Source of the DNA: Lachnospiraceae bacterium
Lineage (GTDB): Bacteria; Bacillota; Clostridia; Lachnospirales; Lachnospiraceae
Direction of reading: 5' to 3'
NCBI GenBank assembly: GCA_017476665.1
Contig: JAFUZJ010000058.1
Location: 35,589-99,588, forward strand
DNA length: 64,000 nt
Shown here: in pieces, positions 35,931 through 45,045 of the stretch
How the letters are laid out: each line of letters starts with the position of its first letter
Position numbering within the stretch: the first letter of the stretch is position 1
The notes under the pieces: model-generated
Seen by the model: only the letters and a program-made list of their open reading frames with translations
Database searches by the model: none
What the model was told of the DNA's origin: nothing
Made by a program: the position numbers and the translations under genes

Positions 35931-37247
35931 GACATTTTCATTCTCAGCTGCACCGTTTTCCTCCGAAGAAGCCTGTTCCGGGAGTTTCGTCACCAGCACG
36001 CTTTGCACCATCTTATTTTCCACGGAAAGGACTTTGAAATTATACCCCTTATAATCCACGTCAAACCGCTCGTTTTCTTCCGGGATGTGATCCATCCGTC
36101 GGATCATGAAACCGTTCAGCGTCTCCACTTCTTCCTCCTCACACACGATTCCGAAGCGCTCTGCCAGCTCCTCCAACGGGGTCTTGCCTTCTATGATATA
36201 TTCGTCATTGCCTTTTTCCTCGATGTAATCCGTATCCTCATCATACTCGTCCATAATATTGCCGACAATCTCTTCCAGGATGTCCTCCATGGCGACAAGA
36301 CCGTCCATCTGTCCGTATTCATCCACCACAATGGCCATCTGCAGTTTCTTGGACTGCATCTCTTCAAAAAGCTCGTCGATATTCTTGGTCTGCGGAACAA
36401 AGTACGCCTCTCGCAGCAGTCCGTCCAGATCCTTGACACAGCCGTCCGCCGAGGTATCTCTGCGGTGATACCGCATGGCGTCTTTCAAATGCAGAATGCC
36501 GATCACATGATCGATATTCTCCTCATACACCGGATATCTGCTGTTGGTACCTGCCAGCATGAAATCAATCGCGTCTTTCAGATGCATTTCACCGTCGATC
36601 GCCACCACATTATTCCGGTGTGTCATGATATCCTGTGCCTGCTTGTCACCGTACGCAAAGATGTTGTTGATCATCTCGGCTTCGTTGTCTTCGATCACGC
36701 CCTGCTCAAAGCCCTCCTGCACCATATTGATGATCTCTTTTTCGGTGACATCGCTCTCCTCACTTTTGTCGCGCACCCCAAACAGAAACAGGATCCCGCT
36801 CACCGTCGCACCCACAAGCGCCGTCATGGGGCGAAATAATTTACGGACCAGTTCTGCCGCCGCCAATCCCAGATAAGCCAGCCGTTCCGCATGTCTCGCG
36901 GCAATCTTTTTCGGCAGGAGCACCCCAAAGGTCAAAAATAAGTATAAAAGCACCACAGCCGCAGCCACCGCAATTTCCGCTCCCGGATGCGTCTGAATGA
37001 ATATCAGATAAAGCACACCGACAGCCATATCAGCAAAAGTTGTGATCAGCTGTACGGTACCTACATACGTTTCCTGTCTGTCCACAAGTTTCAGCAATCG
37101 AATGCTCTTTGGATCTTTTTTCTCCTCCGCCCGGTTCTCCAACTCAATCCTGTCCAGATTCTGCAATGCGGAGCTGTATCCGTAAACCAGCGCATCCAAT
37201 AATAAAAGCCCTAAGATCATACCGGCTATCGGTCCGGCGTCTTCCAT
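35922..37247 (-). CDS. CNNM/CorC-type hemolysin family membrane protein
   Basis: A 441-residue protein in the order DUF21 transmembrane domain (about 1-180), CBS pair (about 205-330; MTHRNNVVAIDGEMHLKDAI) and CorC/HlyC C-terminal domain (about 345-425; YIIEGKTPLEELAERFGI). Members transport or control Mg2+/Co2+ and bind nucleotides through the CBS domains. The historic hemolysin label should not be read as toxin activity. AAGGAG precedes the ATG. A promoter for yebC is embedded at its 3' end. Confidence 0.9.
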   Translation of the reverse strand: MEDAGPIAGMILGLLLLDALVYGYSSALQNLDRIELENRAEEKKDPKSIRLLKLVDRQETYVGTVQLITTFADMAVGVLYLIFIQTHPGAEIAVAAAVVLLYLFLTFGVLLPKKIAARHAERLAYLGLAAAELVRKLFRPMTALVGATVSGILFLFGVRDKSEESDVTEKEIINMVQEGFEQGVIEDNEAEMINNIFAYGDKQAQDIMTHRNNVVAIDGEMHLKDAIDFMLAGTNSRYPVYEENIDHVIGILHLKDAMRYHRRDTSADGCVKDLDGLLREAYFVPQTKNIDELFEEMQSKKLQMAIVVDEYGQMDGLVAMEDILEEIVGNIMDEYDEDTDYIEEKGNDEYIIEGKTPLEELAERFGIVCEEEEVETLNGFMIRRMDHIPEENERFDVDYKGYNFKVLSVENKMVQSVLVTKLPEQASSEENGAAENENVLL

Positions 37248-37331
37248 TTGTACCCAATCTCCTTTTCTTTCAGATTGTTATCATCATATACCAATCTGCG
37301 TACTTTCGTCAATAACCGTTCGCTGCTTCTC

Positions 37332-37673
37332 TTATGTATCCAGTTCCAGGCTGATCATCAACGCGTGATTCACCCGCAACATCACTTCTCCGTCCAGATG
37401 ACAGACCTTATCCTTCAGTCTCTTTTTATCGATCGTCCTGAGCTGTTCCAGCAAAACGACCGAATCCTTATCCATGTCATATCGGTCGGCACGCAGTTCG
37501 ATATGTGTAGGCAGCTTCGCCTTATTCATCTTTGAAGTGATGGCTGCACAGATCACGGTCGGGCTGTGCCGGTTTCCCACATCGTTCTGGATGATAAGTA
37601 CCGGCCGGATCCCTCCCTGCTCCGATCCCACTACGGGACGCAGATCTGCATAATACACGTCGCCTCTCTTCAT
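37332..37673 (-). CDS. mazF: MazF/EndoA-type mRNA interferase without adjacent antitoxin
   Basis: A 113-residue toxin-type endoribonuclease. [34 protein letters not shown] (seen in pieces [24 protein letters not shown] and [13 protein letters not shown]) is nearly the signature of Bacillus EndoA. It cleaves mRNA at short specific sequences. The start at 37673 is preferred over 37688 because GGAGG is close upstream and matches the family N-terminus. In Bacillus the order is alr-antitoxin-toxin; here only 80 nt separate alr from mazF and no antitoxin ORF fits. Confidence 0.92.
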   Translation of the reverse strand: MKRGDVYYADLRPVVGSEQGGIRPVLIIQNDVGNRHSPTVICAAITSKMNKAKLPTHIELRADRYDMDKDSVVLLEQLRTIDKKRLKDKVCHLDGEVMLRVNHALMISLELDT

Positions 37674-37753
37674 AACACTTTCCTCCACTTTTTGCCTGTT
37701 GGCTTTGAAAATAGTATTGCCTTATTTTCGGGAGGTATTCTATTTTTTCTTTT

Positions 37754-38974
37754 CTATTGCATTTTGCAGCCCTGCAGATCCTGCACGCCTGCCAGCGCGC
37801 CGTCCCTCACAAAAACTCTGGGAATTCTCCTGGACAGATCACAGACCAGTTCATAGTTGAATCTTCCGGACAACGTTCCCAGCTGCTCCACTGTGATCTC
37901 CCGCTCCCCGTCTCTGCCGATCAGCGTAACCGGATCCCCCGCAGTCACCTCCGGAATATCCGTCACATCCACCATAAACTGATCCATGCATACCCTGCCG
38001 AGAATCGGCGCCTTTTTTCCGCGGATCAGTACATAGCCTTTCCCGCCAGAAAGAGACCTGGGATACCCGTCTCCATACCCGACGGGAATCGTTGCAACGC
38101 GCACGTCGCTCTTTGCTGTAAACGTACCTCCGTAACTGACGCTCTGCCCTGCATGGATCGTCTTCACATAAACCACATGACTGTGCAGGGAAAGAACCGG
38201 TCTCAGATAGGTCTCTCCGCCCGGAACCTCCTCGGATGGGTGCAGACCGTAAAGCGTGATCCCTGCTCTCACCGCATCTAGATTGCTCTCCGGCAATTCC
38301 AAGATGCCTGCACTGTTTGCACAATGCTTCACCGGGATCTGAATGCCCAGTTCCGACCGGATCCGCCGGATAAAATCCGTGAACAAGGCAAACTGCTTTC
38401 TGGCGGGCTGCTTCTCTCTCTCGTCAGCCCTGGCAAAATGGGTAAAAATGCCTTCCATCTCCAAGCTGCCTTCCTCTGTATACCGCTGCAGCTCTCTGAC
38501 AAACGCAAGTCCGGTGTCATCCGGCATAATGCCGATGCGTCCCATCCCCGTATCCACTTTGATATGTACTTTTATCGCTTTCCCTGTCTTTCGCGCCGCT
38601 TTCGCAAGTTTCGCTGCCATTTCGCGTTCGAACACAGCCGGGCGAATCTGCTCCAGAGCCATTCTTTCATAGGCATACGGGAAAGTATAACCCAGGATCA
38701 GGATCGGCTTTCGGATGCCATGTTCCCGTAGCAAAAAAGCCTCCTCGGGCGCAGCCACAGCATATCCCCAGACATATTCTTCCGCCTCCAGGACATCTGC
38801 GATGGGAATACTTCCATGCCCGTACCCGTCGGTCTTGATCACTGCGATCATCTTTGTTTTGTCGTCAATCCCCGACTTCATATGCCGCATGTTATGCAAT
38901 ACCGCATCCAGATCGATCCTTGCATATCCCCGCGCATATTTTTGCTCCACCAATTCTTTTTCTTCCTGTGTCAT
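37754..38974 (-). CDS. alr: Alanine racemase
   Basis: A 406-residue PLP enzyme making D-alanine for peptidoglycan. The N-terminal barrel has AVIKTDGYGHGS (PLP lysine, about 44-55), VKVDTGMGRIG follows, and the C-terminal domain has the catalytic tyrosine in VSYGGTF plus GRVCMDQFMVDV. The N-terminal ten to fifteen residues extend slightly beyond many Alr proteins. It is followed by mazF at 80 nt and preceded by the NAD(P)HX repair gene at 4 nt, so these are cotranscribed. Confidence 0.96.
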   Translation of the reverse strand: MTQEEKELVEQKYARGYARIDLDAVLHNMRHMKSGIDDKTKMIAVIKTDGYGHGSIPIADVLEAEEYVWGYAVAAPEEAFLLREHGIRKPILILGYTFPYAYERMALEQIRPAVFEREMAAKLAKAARKTGKAIKVHIKVDTGMGRIGIMPDDTGLAFVRELQRYTEEGSLEMEGIFTHFARADEREKQPARKQFALFTDFIRRIRSELGIQIPVKHCANSAGILELPESNLDAVRAGITLYGLHPSEEVPGGETYLRPVLSLHSHVVYVKTIHAGQSVSYGGTFTAKSDVRVATIPVGYGDGYPRSLSGGKGYVLIRGKKAPILGRVCMDQFMVDVTDIPEVTAGDPVTLIGRDGEREITVEQLGTLSGRFNYELVCDLSRRIPRVFVRDGALAGVQDLQGCKMQ

Positions 38975-38978
38975 CCTC

Positions 38979-40523
38979 TTATTCCTCTTTCCACGCGTCC
39001 TTCATAACCGGCGAAACCGCATCCGCAATGTCTCCAGCCATACAGCCAAACGTGCCTCTCTGGGCAGCCACCAGATCTCCCGCGGCCGCATGCAGATATA
39101 CGCCAAGACACGCCGTATAAAAAGCATCTTCCGATTCCTTATTCTGCGCCATCAGACCGCCCAGTATCCCCGCCAGGACATCCCCGCTCCCGGCCGTTGC
39201 CATTCCGTCATTTCCGTAAATATTCATACAGACCGTCTTGTTTTCCGCGCACACAAAAGATCTGGCGTCCTTCGCCACCACAACGCACTGCATCTGTCTG
39301 GCCAGCATCAGCCCATAGTCCCAGGTCCGTATCTTTAACTTCTCCACAGGCGTATCCACCAGTCTGGCCAGTTCTCCCATGTGGGGAGTCAGGATGCATA
39401 AGCCTTCCCGTTTTGCCAGCTGCTTCTTCAGATTGTCGTACCGCACCAGCAGATTCAAGCCGTCCGCATCCACGACCAAAGGTTTCTCCGCTGCCCGAAT
39501 GATCTTCTGCATACAGTCCGCCGCTGCGTCGGACTGCGAGATACCGGGTCCGATGACAAAGGCATCTGCCCAATAAATCCCCGCGCTCAGATCCTCGTAA
39601 TTGCCAAAGAGCGCCTCCGGCAGAGCACTTTGTATGATATTGCGATTTCCTTCATCCGTGATCACGCGGACCATACCTGCGCCCGCTCTGTATGCCGCTT
39701 TCGCCGCCAGTATTGCGGCTCCCGCCATTCCTTTGGATCCGGCTACCACCAATACCTTTCCGAAGGTTCCCTTATTGCCGCCGGCATCCCGTTTTGGCAT
39801 GAGATTCTTTAAGTCTTCCGGGTCCAGGCAGAACATTCCCGGCGTCTGTCCCAGAAAGGCTCTGTCGTTAATGCCCACATCCGCCAACGTGGTCCTGCCG
39901 GCATAATTGCTGCCGGGAAACAGATACAACCCCCGCTTCTCATATCCGAAGGTGATGGTCTCATCCGCTTTTACCGCGCACCCCAGGACGGCTCCGGTGT
40001 CACTGCTGATCCCGCTGGGCAGATCCAATGCGATCTTATGTCCCTCAAGCATATCAAAGCTATCTACTGCGTCCGCATATTCCCCGGTCAATTCTCTGGA
40101 CAGCCCCACACCAAACAAGGCATCCACCAAAACCGTATACGCCTCCTTCTGCGGACCGTCGCAAAAATCAATCTGGTAATGTTCCAATATATGCATCTGT
40201 GCCGTCCATTGTGCAGATGCTTTCTCACGATTTCCCACGCACCATACACTGACTGCCACATCCCGCTCCGTCAGAAGTCTGGCCAGAGCCAGACCGTCTC
40301 CGCCGTTATTCCCTATGCCGACCATGATTAATACATCCGGCACCTGATTGCCATGCCGCCTCGTTGAACTGCCATATAAGCCCTTCTTGCGCAGATACTC
40401 CAAAATAAGCTCTCTCGCGGCAAGTGCCGCACGTTCCATCAGCACCATTCCCGGTACTCCCAGACGCTCCGAGGTATTTTTATCCATCCGCTGCATTTCT
40501 TCCGCACTTACAAGATATCTCAA
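38979..40523 (-). CDS. nnrD: Bifunctional NAD(P)HX epimerase/ADP-dependent dehydratase
   Basis: A 514-residue fusion. An N-terminal YjeF/NnrE domain (about 1-215; VGIGNNGGDGLALARLL binds the nucleotide) epimerises damaged NAD(P)HX. A C-terminal ribokinase-like NnrD domain (about 225-505; VVAGSKGMAGAAILAA, TPHMGELARL, NDGMATAGSGDVLAG) dehydrates it with ADP. The TTG at 40523 is chosen as start because GGAGGAG precedes it and the product MRYLVSAEEMQRMD matches the family N-terminus. Upstream in-frame ATG codons lack ribosome binding sites. The order nnr-alr is common in Firmicutes. Confidence 0.93.
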   Translation of the reverse strand: MRYLVSAEEMQRMDKNTSERLGVPGMVLMERAALAARELILEYLRKKGLYGSSTRRHGNQVPDVLIMVGIGNNGGDGLALARLLTERDVAVSVWCVGNREKASAQWTAQMHILEHYQIDFCDGPQKEAYTVLVDALFGVGLSRELTGEYADAVDSFDMLEGHKIALDLPSGISSDTGAVLGCAVKADETITFGYEKRGLYLFPGSNYAGRTTLADVGINDRAFLGQTPGMFCLDPEDLKNLMPKRDAGGNKGTFGKVLVVAGSKGMAGAAILAAKAAYRAGAGMVRVITDEGNRNIIQSALPEALFGNYEDLSAGIYWADAFVIGPGISQSDAAADCMQKIIRAAEKPLVVDADGLNLLVRYDNLKKQLAKREGLCILTPHMGELARLVDTPVEKLKIRTWDYGLMLARQMQCVVVAKDARSFVCAENKTVCMNIYGNDGMATAGSGDVLAGILGGLMAQNKESEDAFYTACLGVYLHAAAGDLVAAQRGTFGCMAGDIADAVSPVMKDAWKEE

Positions 40524-40615
40524 TGTTCTCTCCTCCGCCCTGTCATACATTCCGTTGCATATACCGCAAAATGTCGGACAATCCGGCAAATTCCGTTTTG
40601 TCCGACACTCAAAAA

Positions 40616-41287
40616 TTATGTTTCACTTTCTGCCGAATCCGTCTTCGGTTTTATCTCGGATGACGCTCTCGGATGATGCTGCTCCGGATCATAAGTCAGG
40701 TCAAACAGATTCATGACATCCGCTCCGAAAATATCATTCATATAAGCATAAATCTCATGATTTTTCTGCTCCATCTCCTGCTTCCGGATCAGATTCTTCT
40801 TTAATTCGATGCGCACATTAGTGACCCAGTCTCCGATCTCATTGATCTGCTGCGTATTCTCCTGCAGCGTGTCATAGCAATACTCCATGGTGAGCAGCAT
40901 CAGTTTCTGATTGACCTGCTCAATCTCCCTGGGAAGGTCCATCAGTTCTTCCTGATAGCTGTCCAGCTTCTGATTACATTCCTCGATCAGCCGCTTGTGA
41001 TCATCGATCTCCTTGAGCAGTTTCTTGTCCTTCGTCTGCTCCACTTCATCCACCATTGGCACAATCTCATTCATCAGCTTCTTTTTCAGCTTCTTGATAT
41101 CCTTGGCCTCTGTGGTCAGCTTCCCCTGACGTTTCAGCAGTTCATTCAGCTGATTTTCCAGATCTTTCGCCGCTTCCCTGCCCAATTCATTCAACAGCCG
41201 GTACCACTTGTTGTCCAAGGTAAGAACTGGTACCTTTTTCCCCGTTAATGCGCTTGCAAAAAGCTGCTGCTTGTTTTTCCCCGCCAT
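40616..41287 (-). CDS. Unassigned coiled-coil protein next to Rex
   Basis: A 223-residue soluble protein without signal or membrane segments. It is mostly helical with long coiled-coil stretches (about 30-170, for example KDIKKLKKKLMNEIVPMVDE) and ends in a polar low-complexity tail (HHPRASSEIKPKTDSAESET). The segment LTLDNKWYRLL near residue 20 may be a short docking motif. AAAGGGG precedes the ATG. It lies 16 nt after rex and 92 nt before the NAD(P)HX repair gene. I do not recognise a named family. Confidence 0.68.
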   Translation of the reverse strand: MAGKNKQQLFASALTGKKVPVLTLDNKWYRLLNELGREAAKDLENQLNELLKRQGKLTTEAKDIKKLKKKLMNEIVPMVDEVEQTKDKKLLKEIDDHKRLIEECNQKLDSYQEELMDLPREIEQVNQKLMLLTMEYCYDTLQENTQQINEIGDWVTNVRIELKKNLIRKQEMEQKNHEIYAYMNDIFGADVMNLFDLTYDPEQHHPRASSEIKPKTDSAESET

Positions 41288-41303
41288 AATGCCGTAGACC
41301 CCT

Positions 41304-41948
41304 TTAAGATTCTTTCTCCGCTTTCCGTCTGTTGATATTATACGAAAGCTTCATCAGGCTGTCGGAAAGATGTACGTTTTCCACCAGTATCCCTTCCGGC
41401 ACATCCAGATCCACATGGGCAAAATTCCAAATTGCCTGAATCCCGTTGTCAACCAGAACATTCACCAGATCCACCGCGCTGGTCTTCGGAATCGTCAGCA
41501 CGGCGATCTCCACGGGATTCTCTTTCAGAAAATGCTCCAGTTCTTCAATCGCCATAACCTTGACCCCGCGGACATCCTGACCGACAAGATCCGGGTTCTT
41601 GTCAAAAATCCCTTCGAAAATAAAACCTCTGCGCTCAAAATTCAGGTAATTTCCCAGCGCTTTCCCCAGATTGCCCGCTCCGATGATCACAAAATGATAT
41701 TTGTGATCCAGTCCCAGGATCTTGCTGATTTCATCATACAGATAAGCTACATTGTAGCCGTACCCCTGCTGTCCGAAACCGCCGAAATTATTGAAATCCT
41801 GACGGATCTGGGACGCTGTCACATTCATGCGTTCACTGAGTTCCTGAGAGGAAATACGCTCCACACCCTCATCCTTTAAGTCACCTAAATATCTCAAATA
41901 TCTGGGAAGCCGTCCTATCACTGCCTGCGAAATTTCTTTAGTCTCCAC
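41304..41948 (-). CDS. rex: Redox-sensing transcriptional repressor Rex
   Basis: A 214-residue repressor that senses the NADH/NAD+ ratio. An N-terminal winged helix (about 1-80; LPRYLRYLGDL, VTASQIRQDFNNFGGFGQQGYGYNV in parts VTASQIRQDF and NNFGGFGQQGYGYNV) precedes a Rossmann domain with GAGNLGKAL (about 92-100). It starts at GTG 41948 with GGAGGAG 6 nt upstream. An 18-bp Rex-box candidate overlaps its own promoter, so autoregulation is likely. It should control fermentation genes in an anaerobe; targets elsewhere are unseen. Confidence 0.96.
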   Translation of the reverse strand: METKEISQAVIGRLPRYLRYLGDLKDEGVERISSQELSERMNVTASQIRQDFNNFGGFGQQGYGYNVAYLYDEISKILGLDHKYHFVIIGAGNLGKALGNYLNFERRGFIFEGIFDKNPDLVGQDVRGVKVMAIEELEHFLKENPVEIAVLTIPKTSAVDLVNVLVDNGIQAIWNFAHVDLDVPEGILVENVHLSDSLMKLSYNINRRKAEKES

Positions 41949-41980
41949 CGGTTTCTCCTCCTACTTCAATACTCTACTTT

Positions 41981-42009
41981 ATCGTATCACTTTGTTAAAG
42001 GTTTGTCAA
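41981..42009 (-). promoter_or_regulatory. rex promoter
   Basis: Minus strand TTGACA (42004-42009), 17-nt spacer, TACGAT (41981-41986). The predicted transcription start is about 25 nt before the rex GTG. Confidence 0.75.
41992..42009. promoter_or_regulatory. Candidate Rex operator
   Basis: Plus strand TTGTTAA-AGGT-TTGTCAA. The consensus Rex box is TTGTTAA-N4-TTAACAA; the left half is exact and the right half has two mismatches. It spans the -35 region of rex and lies between rex and the divergent ABC-F promoter. Confidence 0.65.
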
Positions 42010-42023
42010 GTCATACGCACAGG

Positions 42024-42052
42024 TTGACAGCAATATTTGAAAAAGATAAAAT
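42024..42052 (+). promoter_or_regulatory. Sigma-A promoter for the ABC-F gene
   Basis: TTGACA (42024-42029), 17-nt spacer, TAAAAT (42047-42052), about 31 nt before the ATG at 42084. It supports that start over the more upstream GTG at 42003. Confidence 0.8.
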
Positions 42053-42083
42053 AAGGACAAATAAAACGGAGTTGAAAAATTTT

Positions 42084-44009
42084 ATGATACTTTCCTGTCA
42101 GAACATCAGCAAAAGCTTTATAGAACACACGGTTTTAAATCAAGTCAGTTTTCATATAGAGGATCATGAGAAGGCTGCCATTGTCGGCATCAACGGCGCC
42201 GGCAAGACCACTCTTCTGCGCATTCTGATCGGCGAGTCCTCTCCCGACGAGGGAACCGTGACCATTGCCAAAGATAAGACCATCGGCTATCTGGCCCAGA
42301 ACGGTACGGTGGATAACGACCGGACCATTTACGAGGAACTGCTTTCCGTGAAACAGGAGCTGGTGGACTTGGAACACAAGCTGCGCGAGACGGAACACGC
42401 CATGAAAAACGTATCCGAAGCTGCTTTGGAACCTCTTTTAAAGCGCTACAGTGACCTTACTCACGCCTTTGAAACCGGCGACGGGTATACCTATCGCAGT
42501 GAACTCATCGGCGTCTTAAAAGGACTGGGCTTTGCAGAGGATGACTTTCAGAAATCCATCGCTGCCCTCTCAGGCGGCCAGAAAACCCGTGTGGCGTTAG
42601 GTAGATTATTGCTCCAGAAGCCGGATCTGATCATTCTGGATGAGCCCACCAACCACCTGGATCTGAATTCCATCGCCTGGCTGGAAACCTACCTGATGAA
42701 TTACAAGGGTGCCGTGCTGATCGTATCCCACGACCGCTTCTTCCTGGATCGGATCGCCACCAGGATCATAGAGCTGGATCAGGGCAGATCCACAGTTTTC
42801 CAGGGCAATTACTCCGCTTATGCGGTGAAAAAGGAGCAGTTGCGCACAGCCGCCTGGAACGCCTATCTGAACCAACAGCGTGAGATCAGACATCAGGAGG
42901 AAGTGATCGATAAACTCCGCTCCTTCAACCGGGAAAAATCCATCAAGCGTGCGGAGAGCCGCGAAAAAATGCTGGACAGGATTGAGGTGCTGGACAAGCC
43001 TTCCGAGCAGCGCAGCGACATGCGTCTGACCCTGACCCCTTACCGCACCAGCGGCAATGACGTGCTCACCGTGGAGGGACTTTCCAAATCTTTCGGAGAA
43101 CAGCTTTTATTCGAAAATGTCAGTTTTGAGATCAAGCGCGGGGAACATGTGGCGATCATCGGCGATAACGGAACCGGCAAGACAACTCTGCTGAAAATCC
43201 TGAACAATCTCCTTCCCGCCGACCACGGCACTTTCCGGCTGGGCACCAATGTGGAGATTGGTTACTATGATCAGGAACATCATGTACTCCACAGCGAAAA
43301 AACCTTGTTCGATGAAATATCCGATGATTATCCCTACCTCACCAACACAGAGATCCGCAATACCCTCGCCGCCTTTCTCTTTACCGGCGAGGAGGTCTTC
43401 AAACGGATCGGCGACTTAAGCGGCGGGGAAAGAGGCCGTGTCTCTCTTGCAAAGCTGATGCTCTCCGAAGCGAATTTCCTGATCCTGGATGAGCCTACCA
43501 ATCATCTGGACATTGTCTCCAAGGAAATATTGGAGGATGCCTTAAACGGATATGAGGGGACCGTGCTCTACGTCTCCCACGACCGCTATTTTATCAACCG
43601 CACTGCGCACCGCATTTTAGACCTGACTGCGCATCAATTTATAAATTACATTGGAAATTATGACTATTATCTGGAGAAGCGGGAAGTGCAGATGGCTGCA
43701 CTTGAAACAGGAGTCGGTCAGTCCGCAAAAGGCCCGGCAGCGACTTCCGCTCCGCTCTCAGAAAATAAGGTGGACTGGAAAGCCCAGAAAGAAGAACAGG
43801 CCCGCCTGCGCAAAAAAGAAAACGATCTGAAAAAGTGCGAAGCCAAAATTGAGGAACTGGAAAATCGCCTGGCCGAAATCGATGCCAAGATGTCCGATCC
43901 TGCCATCGGTACCCAGGTGCTGAAATTGCAGGAATTGTCCGGCGAACAGGAAGGGATCAGCAAGACTTTGGAAGTTCTCTATCAGGAATGGGAAATCCTT
44001 GCACAATAA
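42084..44009 (+). CDS. ABC-F family ATPase (translation factor type)
   Basis: A 641-residue soluble protein with two ABC domains and no membrane segment. Domain 1 has Walker A GINGAGKTT (about 36-44), LSGGQKTRVALG and DEPTNHLDL. A linker of about 80 residues (about 235-315) contains the arginine-rich region. Domain 2 has GDNGTGKTTLL, LSGGERGRVSL and DEPTNHLDI. A C-terminal coiled coil (about 560-635) resembles that of Uup/YdiF-type proteins. ABC-F proteins bind the ribosomal E site and relieve stalls; some give antibiotic resistance, but nothing here shows that. The ORF extends upstream, but the promoter position favours ATG 42084. Confidence 0.92.
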   Translation: MILSCQNISKSFIEHTVLNQVSFHIEDHEKAAIVGINGAGKTTLLRILIGESSPDEGTVTIAKDKTIGYLAQNGTVDNDRTIYEELLSVKQELVDLEHKLRETEHAMKNVSEAALEPLLKRYSDLTHAFETGDGYTYRSELIGVLKGLGFAEDDFQKSIAALSGGQKTRVALGRLLLQKPDLIILDEPTNHLDLNSIAWLETYLMNYKGAVLIVSHDRFFLDRIATRIIELDQGRSTVFQGNYSAYAVKKEQLRTAAWNAYLNQQREIRHQEEVIDKLRSFNREKSIKRAESREKMLDRIEVLDKPSEQRSDMRLTLTPYRTSGNDVLTVEGLSKSFGEQLLFENVSFEIKRGEHVAIIGDNGTGKTTLLKILNNLLPADHGTFRLGTNVEIGYYDQEHHVLHSEKTLFDEISDDYPYLTNTEIRNTLAAFLFTGEEVFKRIGDLSGGERGRVSLAKLMLSEANFLILDEPTNHLDIVSKEILEDALNGYEGTVLYVSHDRYFINRTAHRILDLTAHQFINYIGNYDYYLEKREVQMAALETGVGQSAKGPAATSAPLSENKVDWKAQKEEQARLRKKENDLKKCEAKIEELENRLAEIDAKMSDPAIGTQVLKLQELSGEQEGISKTLEVLYQEWEILAQ

Positions 44010-44078
44010 TCTTGTATCCTTGTTCCAAAAATGATATGATTAGCTTTGTATTTTCAAAAGAAAGCGAGGTAGTATCTC

Positions 44079-45044
44079 ATGAATCCACAAAACAAACCTT
44101 CAGGCAGCGCAATCCTGACGGGAATCAAAATCGGTGTCATCCTGTTTGTGATCATTGTGCTGATCAACGGCAGCTATTATAGCGTATCGGAGCAGCAAAA
44201 CGCGGTGGTCACCATGTTCGGCGAGCTGGTCCGCACCGATACTGCCGGTCCCCATTTTAAGATTCCCATTATTCAGCGGGTGCGCAAGGTGGATATGACC
44301 ACCCACGGCATCGGAATCGGCTATGCGGTTACCGGAAACGGTCAGAACATCACTGTTCCCGAGGACGGCATCATGATCACTTCCGATTTCAACCTGTTGA
44401 ATATTGACTTCTATCTGGAGTACAAGGTAAGCGATCCGGTTGCCTACCTGTTCAACACCATGGAACCGGAGGAGATCCTGACCAATATCACACTGGCCAG
44501 CATCCGTACGGTCGTGGTAAATTACACGGTGGACGAGGCCATGACCACCGGCAAGAGCCAGATTCAATCCGAGATCAAAACCCTGATCGCCCAGGAACTG
44601 GAGGATCACAATATCGGCATGCAGATCGTCAATATCACGATCCAGGATTCCGAGCCTCCCACTGAAGAGATCATTGCAGCATTCAAGTCCGTGGAAACCG
44701 CAAAACAGAGCGCGGACACCGCCAAGAACAATGCGCTGCAGTATCAGAACGAACGCATCCCCGAGGCCGAGGCAGCAGCCGACAAGATCGTACAGGATGC
44801 CGAAGCCGCAAAGAGCGCGCGTATTGCAGAGGCAGAGGGACAGGTGGCGCGATTCAATGCCATGTATGAGCAATATGAACTGAATCCCCTGATCACCAAA
44901 CAGCGTATGTTTTATGAGACCATTGAGGAAGTCCTTCCCGATCTGAAGGTGATCATCACGGACGGGAATACCCAGACCTTATATCCCATTGAGAGCTTCT
45001 CTTCTTTTGCTGCCAATGGGTCCCAGAGTCAGGAGGTGCAGTAA
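44079..45044 (+). CDS. hflK: HflK-like SPFH membrane protein
   Basis: A 321-residue protein. An N-terminal transmembrane helix (about 15-33) is followed by an SPFH/band-7 domain (about 37-215; VSEQQNAVVTMFGELVRT) and a helical Ala/Glu-rich region (about 215-275). The order and its HflC partner, which starts 1 nt after its stop, identify HflK. HflK/HflC form a cage around FtsH and modulate membrane protein quality control. An AGCGAGG site precedes the ATG. The proline/glycine-rich N-terminus of the E. coli protein is missing. Confidence 0.82.
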   Translation: MNPQNKPSGSAILTGIKIGVILFVIIVLINGSYYSVSEQQNAVVTMFGELVRTDTAGPHFKIPIIQRVRKVDMTTHGIGIGYAVTGNGQNITVPEDGIMITSDFNLLNIDFYLEYKVSDPVAYLFNTMEPEEILTNITLASIRTVVVNYTVDEAMTTGKSQIQSEIKTLIAQELEDHNIGMQIVNITIQDSEPPTEEIIAAFKSVETAKQSADTAKNNALQYQNERIPEAEAAADKIVQDAEAAKSARIAEAEGQVARFNAMYEQYELNPLITKQRMFYETIEEVLPDLKVIITDGNTQTLYPIESFSSFAANGSQSQEVQ

Positions 45045-45045
45045 T

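Noticed and set aside
37674-37753. Possible antitoxin coded between alr and mazF
   Set aside because: One frame is open, but it has no plausible start codon and would yield fewer than 35 residues.
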